Below are positions 23,301 through 31,062 of a stretch of DNA of 33,466 nt, piece by piece. The first letter of the stretch is position 1. Each line of letters starts with the position of its first letter. The stretch is from positions 1 to 33,466 of the forward strand of contig CALZTP010000020.1 in the NCBI GenBank assembly GCA_945829115.1. The letters are read 5' to 3'. This stretch comes from an uncultured bacterium (lineage in GTDB: Bacteria; Bacteroidota; Bacteroidia; Bacteroidales; Bacteroidaceae). The translations under genes were made by a program, and so were the position numbers. The notes beneath the pieces were generated by a model, which made no database searches, had not been told where the DNA came from, and saw only the letters and a list, made by a program, of their open reading frames with translations.

Positions 23301-24371
23301 ATGAAAAAGAAAATTCTCTTTATCGATAGAGATGGAACACTGATTCGTGAACCAGAAGATGAGCAGATAGACGCTTTCGAAAAGCTTAGGTTTGTTGATG
23401 GGGTGTTTAGAAACCTGAACTTCATACGTCAGCATCTCGACTTTGAATTTGTGATGGTGAGCAATCAGGATGGTCTTGGAACTCCTGCCTTCCAGGAGGA
23501 TAAGTTTTGGCCAGTGCATAACTTCGTCCTTCAGACTCTTGCGGGTGAGGGTGTTACATTCGATGAAATTCTCATCGATCGTCACTTCCCAGAAGATAAT
23601 GCTCCCACACGTAAGCCACAGACAGGATTGGTGGAGAAATACATCGTTAACACTGACTACGACATCGCTGGAAGCTATGTGATTGGCGACCGTGAGACAG
23701 ACCGTCTGTTTGCGGAGAATATCGGGTGCAAGTCTCTTATCTTAGGAGATGATATGACGTGGGATCGCATTGCGGAGATTCTCTTCGCTGGAGAGCGTAC
23801 TGCAGAGATTCGTCGCACAACAAAAGAGACTGATATTCAAGTGAAGATGAACCTTGACGGTCGTGGCTCCTGCGATATCTCTACGGGGTTAGGATTCTTT
23901 GACCATATGCTTGAGCAGATAGGAAAACATGGAATGATAGACCTCACCATTCACACTAATGGTGACCTCCATGTTGACGAGCACCACACCATCGAAGATA
24001 CTGCTATAGCACTTGGAGAATGCATTTACAAGGCATTAGGCAACAAGCGTGGCATAGAGCGATACGGCTATTCACTGCCTATGGACGACTGTCTCTGCTC
24101 TGTTGCTCTCGACTTTGGTGGCAGAGCATGGCTCGTATTCGATGCTGATTTCCATCGTGAGAAGATTGGCGACATGCCCACGGAGATGTTCCTCCATTTC
24201 TTCAAGTCTTTCTCTGATGCTGCTCATATGAACCTTAATATAAAGGCAGAGGGTGAGAACGAGCACCATAAGATTGAAGGTATATTCAAAGCATTGGCAA
24301 GGGCAATAAAAATGGCAGTGAAGCGAGATATATATAAATACGAACTGCCATCAACAAAGGGCATGTTGTAA
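23301..24371 (+). CDS. hisB: bifunctional histidinol-phosphatase / imidazoleglycerol-phosphate dehydratase
   Basis: A 356-aa fusion catalysing two steps of histidine synthesis. Residues 1-165 are a HAD-type phosphatase with the nucleophile motif DRDGT (Asp9, Asp11) and GDRETD (129-134). Residues 170-356 are imidazoleglycerol-phosphate dehydratase with the two metal-binding repeats EHHTIEDTA (227-235) and EHHKIEG (321-327). In the E. coli enzyme a zinc loop in the phosphatase uses Cys93, His95, Cys101 and Cys103. Here the loop reads [14 protein letters not shown], so only the His is kept and zinc binding is probably lost. The gene stands apart from other his genes and ends in a strong terminator. 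A purine-rich tract with a Lys-rich mini-ORF precedes it. Confidence 0.95.
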   Translation: MKKKILFIDRDGTLIREPEDEQIDAFEKLRFVDGVFRNLNFIRQHLDFEFVMVSNQDGLGTPAFQEDKFWPVHNFVLQTLAGEGVTFDEILIDRHFPEDNAPTRKPQTGLVEKYIVNTDYDIAGSYVIGDRETDRLFAENIGCKSLILGDDMTWDRIAEILFAGERTAEIRRTTKETDIQVKMNLDGRGSCDISTGLGFFDHMLEQIGKHGMIDLTIHTNGDLHVDEHHTIEDTAIALGECIYKALGNKRGIERYGYSLPMDDCLCSVALDFGGRAWLVFDADFHREKIGDMPTEMFLHFFKSFSDAAHMNLNIKAEGENEHHKIEGIFKALARAIKMAVKRDIYKYELPSTKGML

Positions 24372-24390
24372 ACACATATACCTTGACAGA

Positions 24391-24433
24391 AAAACCACAG
24401 AAACGTAGGTCTGCGTGTTCTGTGGTTTTTTTC
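24391..24433 (+). terminator. hisB intrinsic terminator
   Basis: AAAACCACAGAA (24391-24402) pairs with TTCTGTGGTTTT (24418-24429), a 12-bp stem with an inner ACG/CGT, followed by eight Ts. It separates hisB from the convergent nrdG. Confidence 0.9.
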
Positions 24434-24534
24434 TATTACAAGCACGGGTATCTGAGTATACAAAGATTATTCATGTGTGATATCTTATAGCAGGGGCACT
24501 TAATGGGATAAGATTGAAACAGCGTTCACGAATG

Positions 24535-24999
24535 CTATTGCTTCTTCCAGAAGCGATTTGTAATGTCTGTCCATTCATCGCCTTCTCGTTTATACATTCT
24601 CTGGTTTGTGGAGCGACTATTGAGAGGTCCGAGGTGTTGGATGTATGGACCGATTTTTATGTAGTCGAAATATGACATGCGGAGGTCGGGAGAGATGATT
24701 GTTTTTCCACTATACCATGCTACCTTCAACGAAGGATGGATATTCTTTAAGTAAATGGCGAAACCATTAAGTTCGTTGACGCTGGCATCACCACCCATGA
24801 AGAGAATGCAGGTGACTTCGCTCTGGTATTTGGCAATCATTCTGTCTAACACTTCATGTGTGAGCTCATCACCGTTGTCTGCCCAGAGATATTTACTGTG
24901 GCAACCAGGACAGCGGCAAGGACAATTACTTATGTTTATGGCTAACGATACCTCGTCAGGTACTTCTTGGAAAACTATACTTTCATTAATATATTTCAT
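24535..24999 (-). CDS. nrdG: anaerobic ribonucleotide reductase activating protein
   Basis: A 154-aa radical-SAM activase that installs the glycyl radical on NrdD. The iron-sulfur motif CPCRCPGC provides Cys26, Cys30 and Cys33 (CX3CX2C). This is the form seen in NrdG, with an additional Cys28. MGGDAS (69-74) is the SAM-binding GGE-like motif. The length is typical. It lies 227 bp downstream of nrdD on the same strand, with a strong terminator-like hairpin between them. Its expression would therefore come from read-through or an unrecognised promoter. No TAnnTTTG element was seen directly upstream. Confidence 0.93.
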   Translation of the reverse strand: MKYINESIVFQEVPDEVSLAINISNCPCRCPGCHSKYLWADNGDELTHEVLDRMIAKYQSEVTCILFMGGDASVNELNGFAIYLKNIHPSLKVAWYSGKTIISPDLRMSYFDYIKIGPYIQHLGPLNSRSTNQRMYKREGDEWTDITNRFWKKQ

Positions 25000-25103
25000 T
25001 TTTTTCGGTGTGAAGATTTTTGTTTGTAAAGGGGTTTTAAAAATAGGAAGCCAGAGGATGCAAGAGGAAGCATGCTCGGGAATATTGGTTTATGAGCAGA
25101 AAA

Positions 25104-25128
25104 AAGGTCAGGCTTTTTTCCTGACCTT
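25104..25128 (-). terminator. terminator-like hairpin between nrdD and nrdG
   Basis: AAGGTCAGG (25104-25112) and CCTGACCTT (25120-25128) form a 9-bp stem with a 7-nt loop. On the minus strand the stem is followed by a run of Ts, so it should end nrdD transcripts about 100 nt after the stop codon. It could act in either direction. Confidence 0.8.
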
Positions 25129-25226
25129 CTTTCTTTTCTATCGTAAACATTAGGATAATTCTTTAAAGATTACATATTCTCTATTTCAAGAATTACCCAC
25201 TGTCTTTCGGCTGATTACAGTGCAGT

Positions 25227-27326
25227 TTACATCTTGTCTGAAGAAGCGTAGTATCTGCGAGATGCCTCTTGCTGACGAGCTTCTGAGAAGTTTGACACAC
25301 GTTTGAGATAACCGATGATACGAGTGAGGTAGTCAACGTTCTTTGAGTGGCACTTAGGACACTCATGGAGGTATCTCTTATCGATGTGTCCACACTCATT
25401 GCAGACAGTGTTTGGGATGTTGAATGTGAAATAGTTACATCCCTCGACTGCAGCGATGTGCAGCAGCTGTTTGTACTGCTCCTTGGAGAGATGCTCGTCG
25501 AGGTTCATGTGTAGAGCAGAGCCACCGGTGAGATGCTCGATATATGGTGCGCCATGAAGTTTGAACTTATCGATGATGTTCAGCGACCGGTCTTCTACGA
25601 CATAGAAGTAAGAGTTATAGCAGTCGCGAGGCACGAAGTATCCGTCTTCCCTATCCCACTTAGCATGCTTCACACCCACGTTCTCTGCTGGAATCATCTC
25701 ACAGTTGAACATAAGCTCCTTAGTGCGATACTGCTTGTTGTATTTCTCAATAAGTCCGAGGACATCTTGCACGAAGGCACGATACTCAGGATTATCGGTA
25801 ATCTTCAGTCCCATGAACTCCGCAGCCTCTACAAGTCCGTTCACGCCGATGGTGAGATACTGTCTGTTGATGTTTATATATCCAGCGTCGAAGAGCGGTA
25901 GCATACCGTTTTTCAGTAGTTCCTTCAGGTTCTCGTTGTAAGCAGTTTGCACCTTGTGACAGAGGTTGATGACGTGTCCAAGGAAGTCGTGGAAGTCTTC
26001 ACCCTTATTGACAGCATACTGAATGCATCTGTTAAGGTTTATGGTGAGCACAGACTTTGAGCCCGTAGAGACACCTCCTGCACCGAGTGTGTATGAGAAT
26101 CCGTTGTCTTGAATCTCGTTACGCAGACGACAACAGCTTGAGAGCGAGTCAGCATTGTCTGACATATATGTGAAGAACGAATGGCCCTCGGCATACATCT
26201 CTGCAGTGAAGTCGCCCCACTCAGGGTCCCTTGGTTCACCGTTCTCTGTCAGCAGTGCCATGGTCTCTACGGGGAATGTGAGAGGAGTCTTTGTACGTTC
26301 TTTGTTAAACCACTTCATAAAGCGCTTCTGCAGCCAAGAGAGTCCGTCCCAGTCAGGCTGTGAGCCGTCTGGGAAGTAGAAATTGTCGAAGAGTGACTTG
26401 AAGTAATACTTATCGTAGTAGGCAACGTTCCAGAACACTGCTTGGAAGTTTCTTGCACCCGTTGGTTGATTTATTGAATAAACAATCTGCTCGAAGCAAT
26501 CAGTGATAACTTTATCGATTGATCTCTTCTTCAGCGAGAGGTCGGCCTGCTTCTCTGGATGCTGCCAATAGTCGGTGCCATATTCCTTTCCGATGAAATA
26601 GTTCATATACATCAGGAATTCTGGTGTTGCGCATGCTCCAGAGAGCATGCTGCTTACGATGAACACCATGTTCACAAATCCACCGCAGAAAGACTTCAGG
26701 TTTGTAGGAGCTGTTGAGTTTCCACCTATTCCGCACGTACCGTTTATAAGCCAAGGGTACATGGTTATGGAAGCGCAGTAGTTTGCGAGTGAGGTCTCGT
26801 CATTCTTGTATATGAAATGCTTCTGAAGAAGGTCCATATATTCGTCTGCCATGTCTTTTCCGTACATCTTCTTGATGCGGTCGGTGAGCATACGCCTGTT
26901 AAGCTTTATAAATGCACCCTTAGGCAATTCACCGATGAGGGTAGCTATGTTCTTATTCTCTACATTTGCATTTGCGTCGAACTTAGAACCTGTGGCTGCA
27001 TTTGTTGCGCGGCAATAGTCGGTGAGAAACTTCATTCTGTCAAGTTCATCACGAGTTTCGGAATGGCGCTGGCGATAGAGCATGAAAGACTTTGCTACCA
27101 TGTAGTAGCCTTCTTTCATCAGTGCAACCTCTGTCTGGTTCTGGATGTCCTCTACAGTTACTCCGTCTTTAATCTCGAGATTACTGATAATCTTAGAGAT
27201 TCGAGCAAGGTCAACTGGTTCATTGACAGAATTGAAAGCTTTTATGATTGCGTTCATTATCTTGTCCAAAGAGAATGAATCTTTTGAGCCATCACGCTTG
27301 GTGATTGTGAAATTGTTGATTTTCAT
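25227..27326 (-). CDS. nrdD: anaerobic (class III) ribonucleoside-triphosphate reductase
   Basis: A 699-aa glycyl-radical enzyme that makes deoxynucleotides without oxygen. An N-terminal ATP-cone (about residues 1-95, starting ITKRDGSKDSFSLDKI) gives allosteric control by dATP/ATP. The central barrel contains the double-Cys segment SLSSCCRLRNE, likely including the active-site Cys. The C-terminus has a zinc site, CNEC (642-645) and CPKC (656-659), and the radical loop RIIGYL with Gly672. All expected elements are present. It has its own promoter at 27549-27579 and a leader of about 215 nt with inverted repeats. nrdG follows after a hairpin. It marks an anaerobic lifestyle. Confidence 0.97.
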   Translation of the reverse strand: MKINNFTITKRDGSKDSFSLDKIMNAIIKAFNSVNEPVDLARISKIISNLEIKDGVTVEDIQNQTEVALMKEGYYMVAKSFMLYRQRHSETRDELDRMKFLTDYCRATNAATGSKFDANANVENKNIATLIGELPKGAFIKLNRRMLTDRIKKMYGKDMADEYMDLLQKHFIYKNDETSLANYCASITMYPWLINGTCGIGGNSTAPTNLKSFCGGFVNMVFIVSSMLSGACATPEFLMYMNYFIGKEYGTDYWQHPEKQADLSLKKRSIDKVITDCFEQIVYSINQPTGARNFQAVFWNVAYYDKYYFKSLFDNFYFPDGSQPDWDGLSWLQKRFMKWFNKERTKTPLTFPVETMALLTENGEPRDPEWGDFTAEMYAEGHSFFTYMSDNADSLSSCCRLRNEIQDNGFSYTLGAGGVSTGSKSVLTINLNRCIQYAVNKGEDFHDFLGHVINLCHKVQTAYNENLKELLKNGMLPLFDAGYININRQYLTIGVNGLVEAAEFMGLKITDNPEYRAFVQDVLGLIEKYNKQYRTKELMFNCEMIPAENVGVKHAKWDREDGYFVPRDCYNSYFYVVEDRSLNIIDKFKLHGAPYIEHLTGGSALHMNLDEHLSKEQYKQLLHIAAVEGCNYFTFNIPNTVCNECGHIDKRYLHECPKCHSKNVDYLTRIIGYLKRVSNFSEARQQEASRRYYASSDKM

Positions 27327-27548
27327 ACGGATGTTTGTAGAGTTAGTAGTGAGATAAATGGTTCATAATTCGATTGTTGTTAACCTCTTAGGAGGAGATT
27401 TTTTGGAACATTTTCTTTACGTGTGAGATTATATTGTTTTCATTTTTGGGAAAGAAATTGGTTCCGATTCTTGTTTAGAATTTTCTTTTTTGGAAAACTT
27501 TTTCGTTTTGGAAACAAGAAAAGTTTCCCAAAAAGCGAAATCATGGTG

Positions 27549-27579
27549 CAAAGTTACAATAAAAAATCTTTACTACAAA
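27549..27579 (-). promoter_or_regulatory. nrdD promoter
   Basis: On the minus strand TTTG (27576-27579), 19 bp, TAACTTTG (27549-27556): a full match to the Bacteroidota promoter. The predicted start is near 27542. Confidence 0.7.
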
Positions 27580-27676
27580 ATATTCTTGCAACTATTTTTC
27601 AAAAAAAAAATCATTGATAGATAAGAGGTTTATTCTCAGAGTGTTAATTCAATTTGCTATAATTTTTATACATTGA

Positions 27677-27695
27677 TAACATGTAAGTAATGTTA
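27677..27695. promoter_or_regulatory. palindrome TAACAT-N7-ATGTTA upstream of the nrdD promoter
   Basis: A 6-7-6 inverted repeat about 100 bp upstream of the nrdD -33 box. The half-site spacing would suit a dimeric regulator. It does not match the FNR consensus or the NrdR box I know, so the assignment is open. Confidence 0.3.
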
Positions 27696-27770
27696 AAAAC
27701 AGTATCTATTACAATAAAAGAAATTCTTAAAAAAATAATAACGATTTTCAAAAAAGAATTTTCTAAAAAG

Positions 27771-27919
27771 AGGACACAAGAGGACACAAGAGGACACAAG
27801 AGGAAGAAAGAGAAGCAAGAGGATTTTAGAGAAAGAGAAACAAGAGAGCTTTAGAGAAAAAGAAACAAAAGAGCTTTAGAGAAAGAGAAACAAGAGAGCT
27901 TTAGAGGAAGAGAAATGAA
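27771..27919. repeat. two purine-rich tandem arrays
   Basis: AGGACACAAG is repeated exactly three times (27771-27800) with a degenerate fourth unit. A second array of 25-bp units (TTTAGAGAAAGAGAAACAAG plus AGAGC) begins at 27825, 27850 and 27875, with a partial fourth at 27900-27919. The strand asymmetry is extreme: almost all purine on the plus strand, hence a pyrimidine tract in any glyA read-through RNA. Confidence 0.85.
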
Positions 27920-27952
27920 AGCCGGGTGCATGAACAATCAGCATCCGGCTTT
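27918..27952 (-). terminator. glyA terminator
   Basis: AAAGCCGGGTGC (27918-27929) pairs with GCATCCGGCTTT (27941-27952), a 12-bp stem with one G-T pair and an 11-nt loop. It lies about 95 nt beyond the glyA stop on the minus strand and is followed by a pyrimidine-rich tract. Confidence 0.75.
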
Positions 27953-28045
27953 CTGTTAGAGCTAAAGGGCTCCAACCTGCTAAACTTTCAAAAATATGAA
28001 AAATAAATTATTCCGTAATAGTATGAAACGATCACTCATTGATGA

Positions 28046-29326
28046 TTACCATGCAAAGATTGGATAATCTTTCATGACCTCATTGACACGAGCTCTTACA
28101 GAAGCGATTACCTCTTTGTTCTCTGGATCGTTGAGAACAGTCTCTATAAGCTCTGCAATAAGCACCATCATATCTTCCTTCGCACCTCGAGTGGTCATGG
28201 CAGGAGTGCCGAGACGGATTCCAGAAGTCTGAAAAGCAGAACGAGAGTCGAAAGGAACCATGTTCTTGTTTACGGTGATATCAGCAGACACGAGAGCATT
28301 CTCTGCGACCTTACCCGTCAGCTCTGGATATTTAGAACGGAGGTCAACGAGCATAGAGTGATTATCTGTTCCACCAGAAACGATTGTGAAGCCACGCTTT
28401 ACGAGCTCTGCGGCAAGCACCTGAGCATTCTTCTGCACCTGCTTTGCCCACTCTTTGAACTCAGGCTTGAGAGCCTCACCGAATGCCACAGCCTTTGCTG
28501 CGATGACGTGCTCGAGAGGTCCGCCTTGCTGACCAGGGAAAACGGCTGAGTTTAGGAGCTGAGACATCTTCTTTACAACGCCCTTTGGAGTTGTGTAGCC
28601 CCAAGGGTTGTCGAAGTCCTTACCCATAAGGATGATACCACCACGAGGACCGCGAAGAGTCTTGTGGGTTGTGGAGGTGACGATATGTGCGTACTTCACC
28701 GGATTGTCGAGAATGCCAGCTGCAATGAGTCCAGCAGGGTGCGCCATGTCGATCATGAGGAGTGCCCCAACCTTATCGGCAATCTCACGCATACGCTTAT
28801 AGTCCCATTCACGGCTGTAAGCAGAGCCACCACCAATAATCAGTTTTGGTTTATGTTCGAGAGCGAGGCGCTCCATTTCGTCGTAGTCAACACGTCCAGT
28901 CTCTTGGTTCAGCTTATAGCCCACTGGCTTATAGAGAATGCCTGAAGTGTTCACAAGAGAGCCGTGTGAAAGGTGACCACCGTGGTCGAGGTCCATACCC
29001 ATGAATGTATCTCCTGGCTTGAGGACGGCGAGGAGAACAGCAGCATTTGCTTGTGCTCCGGAGTGTGGCTGAACATTTGCGTATTCGGCACCGAAGAGCT
29101 GACAAACGCGGTCGATGGCAAGCTGCTCTACTTTGTCGACAACTTGGCATCCGCCGTAATATCTTTTACCAGGATATCCCTCAGCATATTTGTTTGTAAG
29201 ACAAGAGCCCATGGCTCTCATCACTTCTTCACTTACGAAGTTCTCGCTTGCAATAAGTTCCATGCCTTTATGCTGGCGCTGGTTTTCCTGTTCGATTAAA
29301 TCGAATACATCTTGATCCTTAAACAT
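28046..29326 (-). CDS. glyA: serine hydroxymethyltransferase
   Basis: A 426-aa PLP enzyme interconverting serine and glycine with tetrahydrofolate, the main source of one-carbon units. The cofactor lysine is Lys222 in [14 protein letters not shown], and Asp193 and His196 in [10 protein letters not shown] contact the PLP ring. [15 protein letters not shown] (45-59) and [11 protein letters not shown] (86-96) are family signatures. Length and start ([11 protein letters not shown]) are typical. It is a single gene with its own terminator. Its leader holds a CCCTC (29346-29350) / GAGGG (29362-29366) hairpin 20-40 nt before the ATG. No clear TAnnTTTG promoter was found upstream, so read-through from pyrBI is possible. 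Confidence 0.97.
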   Translation of the reverse strand: MFKDQDVFDLIEQENQRQHKGMELIASENFVSEEVMRAMGSCLTNKYAEGYPGKRYYGGCQVVDKVEQLAIDRVCQLFGAEYANVQPHSGAQANAAVLLAVLKPGDTFMGMDLDHGGHLSHGSLVNTSGILYKPVGYKLNQETGRVDYDEMERLALEHKPKLIIGGGSAYSREWDYKRMREIADKVGALLMIDMAHPAGLIAAGILDNPVKYAHIVTSTTHKTLRGPRGGIILMGKDFDNPWGYTTPKGVVKKMSQLLNSAVFPGQQGGPLEHVIAAKAVAFGEALKPEFKEWAKQVQKNAQVLAAELVKRGFTIVSGGTDNHSMLVDLRSKYPELTGKVAENALVSADITVNKNMVPFDSRSAFQTSGIRLGTPAMTTRGAKEDMMVLIAELIETVLNDPENKEVIASVRARVNEVMKDYPIFAW

Positions 29327-29503
29327 AGTTTGTCTTGTTGTTTTCCCCTCGCTGAATTGTTGAGGGTTTGATTTGATTTTTTATTGAAAAAAAATTGTTA
29401 AGTATTGGGGGTGGGGTGAGAGAGGAGGCTGGAGGACTCTGAGGGCTTAAGAGGACTCAAGAGGACTCGAAGGATGCCTAAGAACTCCAGAGGAGGTAAG
29501 ATA
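29327..29503. other. glyA-pyrI intergenic with GAGGACTC repeats
   Basis: A 177-bp spacer. GAGGACTC occurs at 29432-29439, 29451-29458 and 29461-29468, the last two in a 10-bp tandem. The same word occurs at 7727-7734, and a close variant forms the array at 27771-27800. No terminator for pyrBI was recognised. Confidence 0.6.
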
Positions 29504-29965
29504 TTAACAAAGGTTCACCTTATCGATATCTTGCACCTTGTCGCAGTAGCGACATCTTATTTGCGGATGCTTTGCGTCTTTATCTATGATTGTAAAGTTT
29601 GTTGACATTGGCTCGTTATTTGTGATGCACTTCGGATTATTGCATTTCACGATGCCCACAAGGTTGTCTGGGAGATGCACCATCTTTTTCTCCACCACCT
29701 CGTAGTCTTTGATGATGTTCAGCACAACATTGTTTGCCACTACAGAGAGCTGGTTTATTTCCGCATCGGTAAAGAATTTATCTTCTACCTTTATGATACC
29801 CTTCCTACCAAGCTTCTTGGAATGATAGTTCTGACCGATGGTGACTGGCGAATCCAGTTCGTGGAGTTTCAGAAGAGATGCTACCTGATATGTTTTGTCG
29901 GCAGGGATATGGTCTATCACAGTACCGTTTTCGATAGCTGCTACGAGTCGTTCTTTCTTACTCAT
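29504..29965 (-). CDS. pyrI: aspartate carbamoyltransferase regulatory subunit
   Basis: A 153-aa regulatory chain of aspartate transcarbamoylase. The N-terminal allosteric domain (AIENGTVIDHIPADK, residues 10-24) binds nucleotide effectors (CTP/ATP in known enzymes). The C-terminal zinc domain supplies Cys108, Cys113, Cys138 and Cys141 (CNNPKC and CRYC) and contacts PyrB. Length is normal. It follows pyrB by 29 bp on the same strand, the standard pyrBI order, so the window encodes the allosteric (dodecameric class) enzyme. Confidence 0.97.
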   Translation of the reverse strand: MSKKERLVAAIENGTVIDHIPADKTYQVASLLKLHELDSPVTIGQNYHSKKLGRKGIIKVEDKFFTDAEINQLSVVANNVVLNIIKDYEVVEKKMVHLPDNLVGIVKCNNPKCITNNEPMSTNFTIIDKDAKHPQIRCRYCDKVQDIDKVNLC

Positions 29966-29994
29966 AATACCGAATATAATGTTTTTGAATACTG

Positions 29995-30942
29995 TTATTT
30001 GATAATCATTTTGTCGTTGCAGACTTCTTCGAGAGAGATTCCCAGTGTATGACAGAAGATTGCCTCACGTGCGAAGAGTCCGTTCCCCGCCTGCTGAATA
30101 TAGTATGCATGTGGGTCGTCGTCAACATCGTATGCTATTTCGTTCACACGCGGAAGTGGATGAAGGATTCTCATATTTTCCTTTGCCTTTCCGAGCATGT
30201 CTCTCTTCAAGATATACACGTTCTTCACTCGCTCATATTCCATAAGGTCAGAGAAGCGCTCTTTCTGTACGCGTGTCATATAAATAATGTCTGCATCTTT
30301 TATGACATCCTCATCGAAGTTTGTGTACTCCTTGAATTTTATGTTGTGGTCTTTGCAGTATCTCTTGTACTCGTCGGGCATTGCAAGTTCCTTAGGTGCG
30401 ATGAAATGGAACGTAGGATTAAAATGGCGCATTGCAGTGATCAAGGAGTGAACAGTTCTGCCATACTTCAAATCACCCACGAGGTAGATATTGAGATTCT
30501 CTAACGTTCCCTGAGTCTTATAAATAGAATAAAGGTCAAGGAGACACTGGGAAGGATGCATGTGAGCACCATCGCCAGCATTCACAACTGGTATCGGTGC
30601 TACCTCAGAAGCATATTGTGCTGCACCCTCGATATAGTGTCGCATAACAATCACGTCAGCATAGTTAGACACCATGAGGATGGTATCTTTAAGCGTCTCA
30701 CCTTTTGTAGCGCTCGTGACCTTTGCATCGGTAAATCCTATCACTTTTGCTCCAAGACGGTTCGCTGCCGTCTCAAAACTGAGCCTTGTCCGGGTGGACG
30801 GTTCGAAGAAGAGCGTTGCTACGATACGCCCTTTCAGAAGCTCTCTGTTTGGATGAGTCTCAAACTCTTTTGCCATTTCAAGGAGATACATGATTTCTTC
30901 CCTTGATAAATCGGCGATAGTGACAAAATTCTGTTTTTTCAT
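29995..30942 (-). CDS. pyrB: aspartate carbamoyltransferase catalytic subunit
   Basis: A 315-aa transferase that makes carbamoyl-aspartate in pyrimidine synthesis. Carbamoyl phosphate binds [12 protein letters not shown] (46-57). [17 protein letters not shown] and HPLPRVNEI are the other active-site signatures. The start at 30942 ([16 protein letters not shown]) matches the family and lies about 27 nt after the predicted transcription start. An open frame reaching 31017 is rejected because it would begin upstream of that promoter element. It is the first gene of pyrBI. Confidence 0.97.
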   Translation of the reverse strand: MKKQNFVTIADLSREEIMYLLEMAKEFETHPNRELLKGRIVATLFFEPSTRTRLSFETAANRLGAKVIGFTDAKVTSATKGETLKDTILMVSNYADVIVMRHYIEGAAQYASEVAPIPVVNAGDGAHMHPSQCLLDLYSIYKTQGTLENLNIYLVGDLKYGRTVHSLITAMRHFNPTFHFIAPKELAMPDEYKRYCKDHNIKFKEYTNFDEDVIKDADIIYMTRVQKERFSDLMEYERVKNVYILKRDMLGKAKENMRILHPLPRVNEIAYDVDDDPHAYYIQQAGNGLFAREAIFCHTLGISLEEVCNDKMIIK

Positions 30943-30975
30943 TAGTGAAAAAGTTGTTTTTATATAATTTGTGTG

Positions 30976-31007
30976 CGAAGTTACCAATTTATTTTCAAAA
31001 AACACAA
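30976..31007 (-). promoter_or_regulatory. pyrBI promoter
   Basis: On the minus strand TTG (31005-31007) and TAACTTCG (30976-30983, one mismatch to TAnnTTTG) are 21 bp apart. The predicted start is near 30969. Its -33 region overlaps that of the divergent PBP promoter. Confidence 0.5.
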
Positions 31008-31027
31008 GGTTTTCCAAAATATTATTG

Positions 31028-31035
31028 TATTTTTG
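31028..31035 (+). promoter_or_regulatory. PBP1 promoter (-7 element)
   Basis: TATTTTTG (31028-31035) lies 27 bp before the PBP start codon, so the leader would be only about 20 nt. No clear TTTG is found at the -33 position (around 31004-31007), which coincides with the -33 box of pyrBI. Confidence 0.45.
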
Positions 31036-31062
31036 CAGAAAATTTTCATTAAGACCTAAAAA

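Larger units (their letters stand above)
27327..28045. other. nrdD-glyA intergenic region
   Basis: This 719-bp region has no credible gene. From the nrdD side it holds the nrdD leader with TTTTTGGGAAA (27443-27453) opposed to TTTCCCAAAAA (27524-27534) and an inner hairpin GGAAAC/GTTTCC (27510-27528). Next comes the nrdD promoter. A palindrome TAACAT-N7-ATGTTA (27677-27695) follows, then two tandem repeat arrays (27771-27919) and the glyA terminator (27918-27952). The last 90 bp before the glyA stop are AT-rich. Confidence 0.7.
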
